Notes: generated by a model not told the origin, from the sequence alone. A DNA stretch of 14,857 nucleotides from JASFTV01 sp050050615 (GCA_050050615.1 JASFTV010000051.1:1-14857), one strand, 5' to 3'. Positions 7,602 to 14,647 are shown, counted from the stretch's first letter. Numbers and translations: made by a program.

Positions 7602-8927
7602 ATGTGTGACACTTTTGTAGCCCTGCCCTCTGTGACGCCTGATGGATCGCTTCTCTTCGGCAAAAATAGCGATCGAGAGCCGAACGAGGCGCAGGCTCTG
7701 GAGTATCATCCTGCCCAAACCTACCCTGTAGGGGAAACCTTGGCATGTACCTATAAAGAAATCCCGCAGGCCCGAGAAACCAATGCTGTTTTGTTGTGCA
7801 GGCCTTTCTGGATGTGGGGAGCAGAAATGGGAGCCAATGAAAAGGGCGTGGTGATCGGCAACGAAGCTGTGTGGACGAGGATGCCTGTCATCAAGGAGGG
7901 CGGGCTGACGGGCATGGACCTGTTGCGGCTTGCTCTGGAAAGAGCAGGCTCAGCCATTGAAGCGCTGGAAACGATGATCCAGCTTCTCTCAGAGCATGGT
8001 CAGGGCGGTGTCTGCGGTTATGAAGACAGGCGTATGGCCTACCATAACAGTTTCATCATAGCGGACCCGCGAGAGGCATGGGTCTTGGAAACGGCCGGGC
8101 CTTTATGGGCAGCGCTCCGGGTGAAGGCATTCTACGCCATCAGCAACGGACTATCGATTGGCGAGGAATTCGACATGTCCCATCCCGAGCTTCTGGCTAC
8201 CGCAAGGAAAAAGGGATGGTTGAAAAAGGGAGAGACATTTCATTTCGCGAAGTGTTTTTCAGACTGGTTCTACACCACGTTCTCCGCTTCACGCCACAGA
8301 CAGGGCCGCTGCCGTAGCCTCCTTGCCCAGAACAAGGGGGGAATGGACCTCTTCTCCGCCACAGGCATTCTTCGCGACCACCAGGAACATCCCTATTTCC
8401 CCCACAAACATCTTCTGGGCACCCGCCTCTGCGCCCATGCCGCAAACGGTTTGACTCGGAATGCCACCCAGTCTACAGGTTCCCTGATTGCCCACTTGAA
8501 ACCGGATATTCAAACTTATTGGGCCACCGGGACGTCTGCTCCTTGTACCGGAATCTTCAAACCCATCCGGTTTCATGGAGACACGCTCCCAGATGTGGGG
8601 CCAAGTCCAGGGGCACGCTTCAACCCTGACAACTTGTGGTGGCACCACGAGAGACTGCACCGTTCCGTTTTGCTGGATTTTTCAACCAGGCTCGAGACCT
8701 TCAGGCCCGAACGGGATCTCCTGGAGAATTCATTCATAAAGAAGGCTCTCGATCACAGGCCTTATGGCCCTTGGGTTTTAACACAACAAGCCTTCCAGCA
8801 GGCGAGGGAAGCCACCGAGAAATGGACCAGGCAGGTGCAGGAAAGACCGCTCCAGAACCGGGCTGGATGGCTCTACAGACATTACTGGGATAGGCAAAAC
8901 AAAAAGGCTCAGATTGTTGTTTGCTAG
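7602..8927 (+). CDS. Secernin-like peptidase C69 family Ntn-hydrolase
   Basis: This 441-residue protein begins MCDTFVALPSVTPDGSLLFG. Cys2 would become the N-terminal nucleophile after Met removal, which fixes the start at 7602. The motifs GKNSDREPNEAQ, WMWGAEMGANEKGVVIGNEAVWT, YHNSFIIADPREAWVLETAG and ISNGLSIG are typical of secernins, within the C69 dipeptidase/Ntn-hydrolase superfamily. Known superfamily members hydrolyse amide bonds in dipeptides or conjugated amines. The actual substrate here is unknown, and secernins in general are poorly characterised. No signal peptide is present, so it is expected in the cytoplasm. The length is slightly above that of animal secernins (about 415). It is the last gene of the aminotransferase/kinase-like operon, starting 3 bases after the preceding stop, with no obvious ribosome site of its own. 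Confidence 0.9.
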   Translation: MCDTFVALPSVTPDGSLLFGKNSDREPNEAQALEYHPAQTYPVGETLACTYKEIPQARETNAVLLCRPFWMWGAEMGANEKGVVIGNEAVWTRMPVIKEGGLTGMDLLRLALERAGSAIEALETMIQLLSEHGQGGVCGYEDRRMAYHNSFIIADPREAWVLETAGPLWAALRVKAFYAISNGLSIGEEFDMSHPELLATARKKGWLKKGETFHFAKCFSDWFYTTFSASRHRQGRCRSLLAQNKGGMDLFSATGILRDHQEHPYFPHKHLLGTRLCAHAANGLTRNATQSTGSLIAHLKPDIQTYWATGTSAPCTGIFKPIRFHGDTLPDVGPSPGARFNPDNLWWHHERLHRSVLLDFSTRLETFRPERDLLENSFIKKALDHRPYGPWVLTQQAFQQAREATEKWTRQVQERPLQNRAGWLYRHYWDRQNKKAQIVVC

Positions 8928-9125
8928 AACTGATAATCTCGCCGTGTGAAAATCCGGGGGACATTATTACCAGGATGAACTAAGTCCTTTTTCATTCTTT
9001 GCATAATTTGGGAGATGGCAGATGGTGGAACCCTATCCATGAGAGGGGCCCACATTTTGATTGGTGACTAAACGGATCGCAGATGATAAGATTAGAACGA
9101 CTTTTCACTCTAGCTAGGAGGTCTT

Positions 9126-10751
9126 ATGAGGAAACTACTCATGAGTGGATTGATGTTTCTGCTGGGGAGCTCTTTGTCTTTTGCCCAACAAACTGTTTCT
9201 TCGCAGATTAAGGACGTGACATTGTTCTCCAGCCAGGCATTGGTAAAGAGGGAGGCAGAGGTAAAGCTTCACAAGGGGCTCAATGAGCTTGTCCTAGAAT
9301 TACAAGCATTTCAAGTAGACAAGGATTCTGTCACAGCCAAGGTCTACGGCGAGGGCGAAATTTACAGCGTGCAATTCAAGGAAATCTATTTGAAAGAATC
9401 ACCCCAAGAGAATATCAAAGCCCTGGAGCGCAAGATTAAAGAGCTGAAGAGAGCAAAAAGAGTTCTGGTGGATGAGAAAGATTCACTCAGTCACAGTGAA
9501 AAATTTTTGGCCTCCGTCATAGAGTTCTCCAAGACACAAGTTCCCCAAGATATGAAAACGCGTTTTCCAAAGATGGAAGACCTGGAAAAGACGCTCGCCT
9601 TTTTGAGCAGCCATTTCGAAACGATCAATAACAAAAAACAAACGTTGGACAGTCAGATAGCAAAAATCGAAGAGGACATTAAAGTCTTAGAAAAAGAATT
9701 GGCCTCTCTGACGAGGCTTCGTCAGAAGTCAAAAAGGGTCGTAGAGGTTATTTTCAATTCCAAGAAAGAGCAAACCGTGAATATCGAAGCGAGTTATTTG
9801 GTCCGCAACGCATATTGGCGCCCCTACTACAAGGTAGATGTTCCGTTAGATTTGGAGGACCTGGATCTCACCATGTTTTCCAAGATCAGGCAGAAAACGG
9901 GCGAGGATTGGGAGAACATAACATTGTCCTTATCAAATGTGATTCCTTTGAAGGGCGTCGGCCTTCCTTCACCAAGGCGTTGGATTCTAGACATCCCTAG
10001 GGTACATCAAAAGGCCGGAAGGCGTCTTTTGCGGGCACCGGCCGCAGAGGCCCCTGTGGAGGAACTGGCGATAGCAGCCGACAAAGAGGAGGCAAAATTC
10101 GCGCAAGCCCAAAGAAAACAGCTTCCCCTCTCATTTGAGTATGAAATGCCCCAATTGCTCAGGATTGAGTCAAAAGACAAAGAGACGCTTCTGCCTATTT
10201 TTTCTAAGAATCTAAAGGGGGAATTCTTCTATTACGTGGTTCCCAGGATGAATCCTTTGACGTTCTTGGTCTGTAATGCGAAGGCGGATAAGGAGCTGTT
10301 GAGCGGACCTTTGAATGTGCACTTCGGGGGTCGATTCATAGGTAAGACCTTATTGAGAGAGAAAAGAGCAGGTGATACATTCAAGATAGGTCTTGGCGCA
10401 GACAGAGAGGTCAAGGCGAAACGGGAAAGAATAAGGGACAAAGTCAAGGAAACCTATTTCGGAAAGATTGAAAGGAAGACCGTCGTTAGAGAAATGGCTT
10501 TCAAAATAAGCTTAGAGAACCTAAAAGAAAGACCGATCAAAGTCAAGGTCCTCGACAGCGTCCCTGTCTCCAGAACAGATAGGATAGAAGTGAAGGATCT
10601 TGAGATTAAACCTATGCCTACAGAAAAGAACTATCAAGACCAGGAAGGCGTATACCTATGGGATTTTCAGCTTAACCCTGGAGCTAAACAAGAGATTGAT
10701 ATGGAGTTTGTCGTGACTTATCCAAAAGATGCCCCGGTATTTGGACTCTAG
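9126..10751 (+). CDS. Exported MuiA-like protein (DUF4140/DUF4139)
   Basis: This 541-residue protein starts with a signal peptide (MRKLL, a hydrophobic core, then SFA|QQ at about residue 20), so it is exported to the envelope. The N-terminal domain (about 25-100; VTLFSSQALVKREAEVKLHKGLNELVLE) is the DUF4140 type. A charged coiled coil occupies about 100-220. DUF4139 follows (about 220-535; YLVRNAYWRPYYKVDV, KTGEDWENITLSLSNVIP). This is the architecture of the 'mucoidy inhibitor MuiA' family, whose biochemical role is unknown. A middle stretch (about 295-330) is Ala/Glu-rich and probably a linker. A strong Shine-Dalgarno, AGGAGG at 9116-9121, supports the start. The gene has a 198-base leader region (8928-9125) without a convincing promoter, and its codons are more AT-rich than the genes before it. 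A G/C hairpin follows its stop directly. Confidence 0.87.
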   Translation: MRKLLMSGLMFLLGSSLSFAQQTVSSQIKDVTLFSSQALVKREAEVKLHKGLNELVLELQAFQVDKDSVTAKVYGEGEIYSVQFKEIYLKESPQENIKALERKIKELKRAKRVLVDEKDSLSHSEKFLASVIEFSKTQVPQDMKTRFPKMEDLEKTLAFLSSHFETINNKKQTLDSQIAKIEEDIKVLEKELASLTRLRQKSKRVVEVIFNSKKEQTVNIEASYLVRNAYWRPYYKVDVPLDLEDLDLTMFSKIRQKTGEDWENITLSLSNVIPLKGVGLPSPRRWILDIPRVHQKAGRRLLRAPAAEAPVEELAIAADKEEAKFAQAQRKQLPLSFEYEMPQLLRIESKDKETLLPIFSKNLKGEFFYYVVPRMNPLTFLVCNAKADKELLSGPLNVHFGGRFIGKTLLREKRAGDTFKIGLGADREVKAKRERIRDKVKETYFGKIERKTVVREMAFKISLENLKERPIKVKVLDSVPVSRTDRIEVKDLEIKPMPTEKNYQDQEGVYLWDFQLNPGAKQEIDMEFVVTYPKDAPVFGL

Positions 10752-10784
10752 GGGGGATAAGGCTTTCCCGAGCCTTCAACCCCC
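10752..10784. terminator. Terminator-like hairpin after the muiA-like gene
   Basis: GGGGG (10752-10756) and AAGGCT (10759-10764) pair with AGCCTT (10771-10776) and CCCCC (10780-10784) around the loop TTCCCG. The hairpin begins directly after the muiA-like stop codon and overlaps the stop of the - strand receiver fragment, so it separates convergent reading. There is no T-run on either side, so it may be a stabilising 3' hairpin instead of a classical intrinsic terminator. Confidence 0.5.
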
Positions 10785-10922
10785 AATCCCATCTTGATGG
10801 ATTGTTTCCATGAGCATCGGGCCACCACCGGTCGCGATGACTTCATAGCCATCCTCAGAAAGGTCAGCGGCATGGAGCCATCGGATCGCCTCGTCGTTGT
10901 CCACAATGAGGATTCCGTGCAT
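10776..10922 (-). pseudogene. Truncated response-regulator receiver domain (48 residues)
   Basis: On the - strand an ATG at 10922, preceded by GGAGGG, opens a 48-codon frame: MHGILIVDNDEAIRWLHAAD, then LSEDGYEVIATGGG. This is the first beta strand and helix of a CheY-like receiver domain, with the acidic pocket residues (here D8, D10 and E11) in ILIVDNDEAIR. The frame ends at TGA inside a G/C hairpin before the phosphorylated Asp and the remaining two thirds of the domain. With an intact start and ribosome site but no phosphoacceptor, it is best read as the front end of a response-regulator gene cut off by a rearrangement. A genuine short peptide is possible but unlikely. Confidence 0.65.
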
Positions 10923-11067
10923 CTACCCTCCGAACTTGATGCGTTCTCCAGAAACCCATTTGATATCTACAAAAACCGCGGCAGAGAGCCCCGTCCGGAA
11001 AGGCGGGGGTGAATGGCGCGTCGTTTTTGTGGGGGTGCAGGGGGCTTGCCCCCGCGGTTTTTGAAAC

Positions 11068-11092
11068 GCGAAATGGGTTAAACCCATTTCGC
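11068..11092. repeat. 25-base palindrome
   Basis: GCGAAATGGGTT (11068-11079) and AACCCATTTCGC (11081-11092) are perfectly complementary around one central A. It abuts, and shares 2 bases with, the composite hairpin repeat at 11091. Without a 3-nt loop it would form a hairpin only with the central bases open. It could also be a protein-binding dyad, but no candidate regulator is encoded nearby. Confidence 0.7.
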
Positions 11093-11180
11093 TCTGAAGC
11101 CGTCGATGGCGGCTTTCCGGAAAATGCGAGGCATTTTCCGGTTGTGAAGATGCCCCGCCCCGTGGGCGGGGAGATTCACT
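11091..11180 (-). repeat. Composite hairpin repeat, copy A
   Basis: This 90-bp unit is closely matched by copy B at 14555-14647: about 65 of the first 70 positions agree by eye. Its centre is a perfect 11-bp stem with a 3-nt loop, CCGGAAAATGC-GAG-GCATTTTCCGG (11117-11141). This is followed by a G/C stem, CCCCGCC/GGCGGGG, and the tail GAGATTCACT. It lies 3' of the - strand lipoprotein gene. Strand is given as - because the three related copies all lie downstream of - strand genes in this orientation. Confidence 0.8.
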
Positions 11181-11236
11181 CTCCGCTGGCCCTGGAGCCA
11201 GCTTTAAAGGAGGTCGTGGGGTTCATTAACGGTGGC

Positions 11237-11725
11237 CTATTTTGACTCCCCTCTGCCAAATATGGCCAGGGAGGGCGGTAGAGGAATATCATTTACATAG
11301 AGCGTGTTGTCGTTGACAACTTTCATGACCGCACGATCCCAAGAAGAAAACATATAAGCGTACATTTGATCCTCTGGTCCCAAGACCTTCCAAAGCCTCG
11401 GATAGTAATTACTGCGAGAAACTTCTGTTTGGATATAGTCCACGATATTGGACAAGGTTTGTTTATCCTCCACCTTCAACCATCGGTCGCCCACAAGGGC
11501 CGTGTTGTCATCCTTCCGATCAAATATCACGGCAGAAGGATGGTTTACGTTCAAACCGGCGTACAAGACATTGTAATTCTGCCAATTCTCTTTCAAAGTA
11601 TGGATCGTCATCCTCTGGCCAGGACCTGATTGCAGCCTCAGTTTCCCATACCGTGCACATCCGAAGCCGATAATCATGATCAAGAGACCCAAGATGGCAA
11701 GAAACATAGGTTTTTTTGCGTTCAT
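11237..11725 (-). CDS. Predicted small lipoprotein of unknown function
   Basis: The 162-residue product starts MNAKKPMFLAILGLLIMIIG and continues FGCARYG: a positively charged end, a hydrophobic segment and a Cys at about residue 23. This is a type II (lipoprotein) signal, although GFGC is not a perfect lipobox. The rest is soluble and mixed alpha/beta in character (IHTLKENWQNYNVLYAGLN, AVIFDRKDDN, YAYMFSSWDRAVMKVVNDNT). I do not recognise a named domain. A strong ribosome site, GGAGGG, ends 7 bases before ATG 11725; the longer frame from 11761 would start before this site and is disfavoured. It is divergently placed to the Cys/Met enzyme gene at 11996 across a 270-base gap. It probably sits in the envelope, anchored in the inner or outer membrane. 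Confidence 0.78.
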   Translation of the reverse strand: MNAKKPMFLAILGLLIMIIGFGCARYGKLRLQSGPGQRMTIHTLKENWQNYNVLYAGLNVNHPSAVIFDRKDDNTALVGDRWLKVEDKQTLSNIVDYIQTEVSRSNYYPRLWKVLGPEDQMYAYMFSSWDRAVMKVVNDNTLYVNDIPLPPSLAIFGRGESK

Positions 11726-11923
11726 AATTTCTCCCTCCTTTTTTCCGCTAATGAAACCCAAAAAATGGTTTCGTTTACTTTGTCGCGGACATTGTTGAAT
11801 CCTTACATCTAAAATTCAGGTTCTGAGGATATAAAAGGGAGTTTAGACGAACCATCCAGAGCTGCTCCCCTGTATCGTGAATTCCGTTGATGCCGAGAGC
11901 GAGACGATGCTTCAGACTCTGCG

Positions 11924-11952
11924 TTGACAGACAGTTGGGCGTGGCGTATCGT
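11924..11952 (+). promoter_or_regulatory. Sigma70-type promoter for the Cys/Met PLP enzyme
   Basis: A consensus -35 box TTGACA (11924-11929) is separated by exactly 17 bases from the -10 box TATCGT (11947-11952; four of six match TATAAT). Initiation would fall near 11959, leaving a leader of about 37 bases. The leader contains a weak A/T hairpin (AGAAAA/TTTTCT, 11960-11975) and the strong Shine-Dalgarno AAGGAGGA (11981-11988), 7 bases before ATG 11996. Confidence 0.6.
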
Positions 11953-11995
11953 TTTTCCTAGAAAATGTGTTTTCTTATGAAAGGAGGAATCAAAG

Positions 11996-13216
11996 ATGCA
12001 AAACTTCAATCCGGAAGAGGCGTTATGGAAAACCCGCCGGGAGTTTGGCGAACACGGCGGTGTTGCCCCCTCCATATCCCGCTCTGCGACCTTTACGGTC
12101 ATGGACCCGCACATTATGCCAGAGATCTTCGAAGGCATCAGGGGACCGGACAAAGGAGGATGTTTTCTTTACAGTCGCCACTTTAACCCCACGGTAGATG
12201 TTCTCTCGCGGTATCTTGCAGGCATGGAAGGAACTGAATCTGCTGTTTGTACAGCCAGCGGCATGTCGGCGATCGCCTGTACCTTGCTGCAACTCTGCTG
12301 TGGTGGTGATCACATCGTATCGAGCGACACTATCTACGGTGGAACCCATGCCCTGCTCAGTGAGCTTCTCCCGGAAATGGACATTAGCACCACCTTTGTC
12401 GACGTCACCGACACGACGACCTTCGAGGCCGCTATGACACCAGAAACAAAGCTCATCTTCACGGAAACGGTCGCCAATCCGACTCTGAAGGTTGCTGATA
12501 TTCCAGCCTTAGCCAAATTGGCACGAAAGGCTGGGGCAAAATTAGTTGTCGATAACACCTTTACGCCGATGATGATATCGCCGGCTCGCCTCGGTGCGGA
12601 CATCGTTGTCTATTCGCTGACCAAGTTTGTGAATGGCGCCAGCGATCTGCTTGCCGGCGCTATCTGTACGAACAAGGATTTCGTCTATAAACTTATGGAC
12701 CTCCACAGAGGGCGTCTCATGCTTTTGGGTCCAACCATGGACCCTCGAATTGCATTTGACATCATCGAACGCTTGCCCCACCTGGCAATTCGTATGCGCG
12801 AGCACAGCCTTCGGGCTATGGCCATCGCTACACGACTCCACGAGTTGGGAGCGCCGGTGACCTATCCTGGCTTGCCTTTCCATCCACAACACGAGCGCAT
12901 GAAGTCCATGCTCAATGAAGGATACGGGTATGGCGGCATGCTAACCATCGATTGCAAAACCAGAGAGAAAGCTGAGGAGCTCCTCTCGATCCTCCAGAAC
13001 AAAGAACGGTTTGGTCTTATTGCCGTTTCTTTGGGGTACTTTGACACCCTAATGTCCTGTTCGGGGTCGTCCACCTCTTCGGAGATCCCGCCCGAGAGGC
13101 AAGAGAAGATGGGCCTGTCACCCGGTTTGATCCGCCTTTCGATGGGATATACAGGTAGCTTAGAGTCACGCCTTGAGCAGGTTGAACGGGCTGTCGGTGC
13201 TGCGGGGCTCATCTGA
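11996..13216 (+). CDS. Cys/Met-metabolism PLP-dependent enzyme (trans-sulfuration family)
   Basis: This 406-residue protein belongs to the cystathionine gamma-synthase/gamma-lyase, methionine gamma-lyase and O-acetylhomoserine sulfhydrylase family. K210 in YSLTKFVNGASD is the PLP Schiff-base Lys; this family usually has a GH-S/A-D segment here, so GASD is a mild deviation. LYSRHFNPT provides the phosphate-binding Tyr/Arg from the partner subunit, and TASGMSAI and VVDNTF (with the pyridine-contacting Asp) are standard. The stretch TIYGGTHALL has Gly where methionine gamma-lyases usually carry a characteristic Cys, so a gamma-lyase or synthase of another specificity is as likely. The C-terminus (SCSGSSTSSEI, LIRLSMGYTGSLESRLEQVE) is complete. 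It appears monocistronic, with its own promoter and ribosome site and followed by structured noncoding DNA. Confidence 0.88.
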   Translation: MQNFNPEEALWKTRREFGEHGGVAPSISRSATFTVMDPHIMPEIFEGIRGPDKGGCFLYSRHFNPTVDVLSRYLAGMEGTESAVCTASGMSAIACTLLQLCCGGDHIVSSDTIYGGTHALLSELLPEMDISTTFVDVTDTTTFEAAMTPETKLIFTETVANPTLKVADIPALAKLARKAGAKLVVDNTFTPMMISPARLGADIVVYSLTKFVNGASDLLAGAICTNKDFVYKLMDLHRGRLMLLGPTMDPRIAFDIIERLPHLAIRMREHSLRAMAIATRLHELGAPVTYPGLPFHPQHERMKSMLNEGYGYGGMLTIDCKTREKAEELLSILQNKERFGLIAVSLGYFDTLMSCSGSSTSSEIPPERQEKMGLSPGLIRLSMGYTGSLESRLEQVERAVGAAGLI

Positions 13217-13247
13217 GCGAACCAATATTTCCAACCTCCTCAGCCAT

Positions 13248-13276
13248 TCCCTCCTATGAGGAGGGACGCCTCATAG
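13248..13276. other. Two mutually exclusive hairpins after the Cys/Met gene
   Basis: TCCCTCC (13248-13254) pairs with GGAGGGA (13260-13266) across TATGA. The overlapping CTATGAG (13254-13260) pairs instead with CTCATAG (13270-13276). Both cannot form at once. They lie 30-60 bases after the stop of the PLP enzyme gene and could act as a 3' processing or termination structure, but no T-run follows. Confidence 0.4.
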
Positions 13277-13427
13277 AGAAACCTCCGCATGCGCCCACCG
13301 GGCCGCTTAAGGCGAAAACATCCCCCCACTCCCCTGACTCTGGAGTTTGGGACGGTCCATCGCGGGCTCTTTTGACCCGTCCGGGCAGGCTGAAAAGAAA
13401 TGGTTTTGGCAAGCCTCAAAAAAGACA

Positions 13428-13454
13428 CCCGCCCTGTGGGCGGGGAGATTCACT
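13428..13454 (-). repeat. Partial copy C of the hairpin repeat tail
   Basis: The 27 bases CCCGCCCTGTGGGCGGGGAG plus ATTCACT match 11154-11180 of copy A with one difference. Only the G/C stem and tail are present; the 11-bp AAAATGC stem of copies A and B is missing. It lies 10 bases beyond the stop of the - strand Cys-rich gene (13465), the same placement as the other copies. The rest of 13217-13464 shows no gene I can support. Confidence 0.7.
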
Positions 13455-13464
13455 ATCGGAGGCG

Positions 13465-13692
13465 TTAGCAAACCTTTTCAAAGATATCATCAGGCAAATC
13501 ATAATACGGCATCGAGTCGTTTACCCTGTTTTCGATGTCGAAACTAGAATCACGACTTGAGCGGTGGTCGCATTCAGAACAATCCCAGTAAGCCCAGGAT
13601 TTTTTCACAGCCTCATCCAAGCAAACACTGTAAAAGGGGCAGAAGGCATTTCTATCGCCCTTTTTGTAAATTGGATGTCTATTTTTGCTCAT
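13465..13692 (-). CDS. Small four-Cys protein, probable zinc-binding
   Basis: The 75-residue product starts MSKNRHPIYKKGDRNAFCPF. Cysteines are at 18, 24, 38 and 41 (FCPFYSVC and WDCSECDH), a C-x5-C...C-x2-C arrangement that suggests one structural zinc site. An acidic tail follows. Similar small proteins opening with YKKGDRN..C and carrying YWDCS.C recur in deltaproteobacterial genomes, to my recollection without known function. ATG 13692 has only a weak G-rich ribosome site. The gene is followed within 10 bases by a hairpin repeat. It is the second of the small - strand genes here, 54 bases after the 105-residue ORF. Confidence 0.72.
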   Translation of the reverse strand: MSKNRHPIYKKGDRNAFCPFYSVCLDEAVKKSWAYWDCSECDHRSSRDSSFDIENRVNDSMPYYDLPDDIFEKVC

Positions 13693-13746
13693 TATTTGAC
13701 CCCCGACTCAGTTAACTAACCGGGGACGTTTAAACGCTCATTTCAG

Positions 13747-14064
13747 TTACAGATGAGTCGCGATCTCTGAGGCGGCCAGTTCATCGGCTTCAAAATTGGC
13801 TATGATAAGCTGCAGGGTGTGATCATCCAGTTCAAAATCATTCCAGCCCAGCAAGTGCAATTTCTCATTGATCTCCTTGAAATTTACGTCGTTCCTATCC
13901 GACAAAACGCGGGCGACGCTTCGAATGAATCCAGGGATCACTTCAGGCTGCACACCCTTCTTCTCTAATCGCTTTAGTAATACCCCTTTGAGCTCGTTCA
14001 ATGTCTCACCTTTTTGGACAGGTATCAGGACCCGGTCATTCAATGTTCTTAGACGTCCTTCCAA
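13747..14064 (-). CDS. Hypothetical protein, 105 residues
   Basis: The frame opens with TTG at 14064 (MEGRLRTLNDRVLIPVQKGE) and reads as a soluble, mainly helical protein: LKGVLLKRLEKKGVQPEVI, FIRSVARVLSD, FKEINEKLHLLGWNDFELDD. The EIN.(K/R)LHLLGW.DFELD..TLQL segment is, to my recollection, a recurring signature of short uncharacterised deltaproteobacterial proteins. No Shine-Dalgarno supports TTG 14064, and a second TTG (14043) is possible, so the N-terminus is uncertain. The start overlaps the 3' end of the preceding 42-residue ORF by 16 bases, which would allow translational coupling or may show a disrupted longer gene. No domain assignment is made. Confidence 0.65.
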   Translation of the reverse strand: MEGRLRTLNDRVLIPVQKGETLNELKGVLLKRLEKKGVQPEVIPGFIRSVARVLSDRNDVNFKEINEKLHLLGWNDFELDDHTLQLIIANFEADELAASEIATHL

Positions 14065-14177
14065 CCCAAATTAATAATCGCCACCTTTAAGTCAATGCTC
14101 TCGGCCACTGCTGTCCAAAATAAATCAAAATCTAAGGTTTCCACCATATAAGCGCCGGTTTTTACACGATGCCCCAT
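14049..14177 (-). CDS. Possible 42-residue ORF upstream of the 105-residue gene
   Basis: ATG 14177 opens MGHRVKTGAYMVETLDFDLF, followed by WTAVAESIDLKVAIINLGWKDV and TAA. The sequence is protein-like (balanced hydrophobic pattern, acidic/aromatic DFDLFW) and overlaps the next frame by 16 bases. An internal ATG at 14147 is an alternative start. I do not recognise it. It could be a real small gene, the tail of a broken larger gene, or the N-terminal part of the 105-residue protein after a frameshift. It lacks a clear ribosome site. Confidence 0.3.
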   Translation of the reverse strand: MGHRVKTGAYMVETLDFDLFWTAVAESIDLKVAIINLGWKDV

Positions 14178-14189
14178 GCTGTCCGGAAT

Positions 14190-14495
14190 TCAGGTTCCTC
14201 GTCCCCATGACCCAGGGAAACCAGCAAACCGTTTTTGGACAAGAATGGCTCTCGGTTCAATATTAAGCGAACGTTGATTCGGGGCATCAGGTGAGGTCCA
14301 TCCCTCCGAGCCAGCTAAAACCCGGCACATCAGATCATCCAGATCAAAATCCTTTTCCCTCAACCGCTCAATAGCCGCACGGCCATTAACTGCAAGGGAG
14401 AGATGATAGCCTCCATCCTCGAGGGGCCACGATACGGCCTTAAGCACGCCAGGGTCGTGATCAACCAACAAAAGGGATCTATCCTTCATAGCCAT
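14190..14495 (-). pseudogene. Decayed response-regulator receiver domain
   Basis: The 101-residue frame starts MAMKDRSLLLVDHDPGVLKA, a CheY-like first strand with the acidic pocket (VDHDPG). It continues through the second strand and helix (YHLSLAVNGRAAIERLREKDFDL). The expected VLxDxxMPxxxG phosphorylation motif is replaced by DDLMCRVLAG. Reading the + 1 frame after DLM gives PGFSWLGGMDL, which resembles the normal MPGxxGMDL continuation, so small deletions or frameshifts have broken the domain. The remainder (SEGWTSPDAPNQRSLN..) is not receiver-like. It is not a working response regulator; it shows the same kind of damage as the 48-residue fragment at 10776-10922. Confidence 0.65.
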
Positions 14496-14554
14496 ATTTG
14501 TCTCTGAGGCTCCCGAATAGGCGCTTTTTCACAGGCTTTCGGAATTTGGATTCA

Positions 14555-14647
14555 GCTCTGAAGGCGCCGATGGCGGCCTTCCGGAAAATGCGAGGCATTT
14601 TCCGGTTATGAAGAGGCCCCGCCCTGGCCCTGGGTGGGAGGTTCACT
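14555..14647 (-). repeat. Composite hairpin repeat, copy B
   Basis: This 93-bp unit is colinear with copy A (11091-11180): shared GCTCTGAAG start, GATGGCGGC core, the perfect 11-bp AAAATGC hairpin (14581-14605), and the TTCACT tail. The G/C stem is less perfect here (CCCCGCCCTGG..CTGGGTGGGAG). It is 3' of a - strand response-regulator gene whose stop is at 14752, and upstream of the decayed receiver at 14495. Confidence 0.8.

Larger units (their letters stand above)
10923..11236. other. Repeat-rich noncoding stretch
   Basis: These 314 bases hold no credible gene. They contain a GGGGGC-TT-GCCCCC hairpin (11040-11053), a 25-base near-perfect palindrome (11068-11092), the composite hairpin repeat (11091-11180) and a GCTGGC/GCCAGC stem followed by TTTAAA (11185-11202). 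Two + strand frames pass through it (10794-11012 and 11009-11245), but their products simply translate these repeats and the antisense of the receiver fragment. Confidence 0.7.

Noticed and set aside
9016..9032. Possible sigma54 promoter upstream of the muiA-like gene (TGGCAG..)
   Set aside because: The GG element is approximate and the GC element at the required spacing is absent.
11009..11245. 78-residue + strand frame before the lipoprotein gene
   Set aside because: It is a translation of the palindromes and composite hairpin repeat and overlaps the end of the lipoprotein gene.
13240..13428. 62-residue - strand frame between the Cys/Met gene and the Cys-rich gene
   Set aside because: Arg/Gly-rich, no ribosome site, and runs through hairpins; more likely repeat-derived noncoding DNA.
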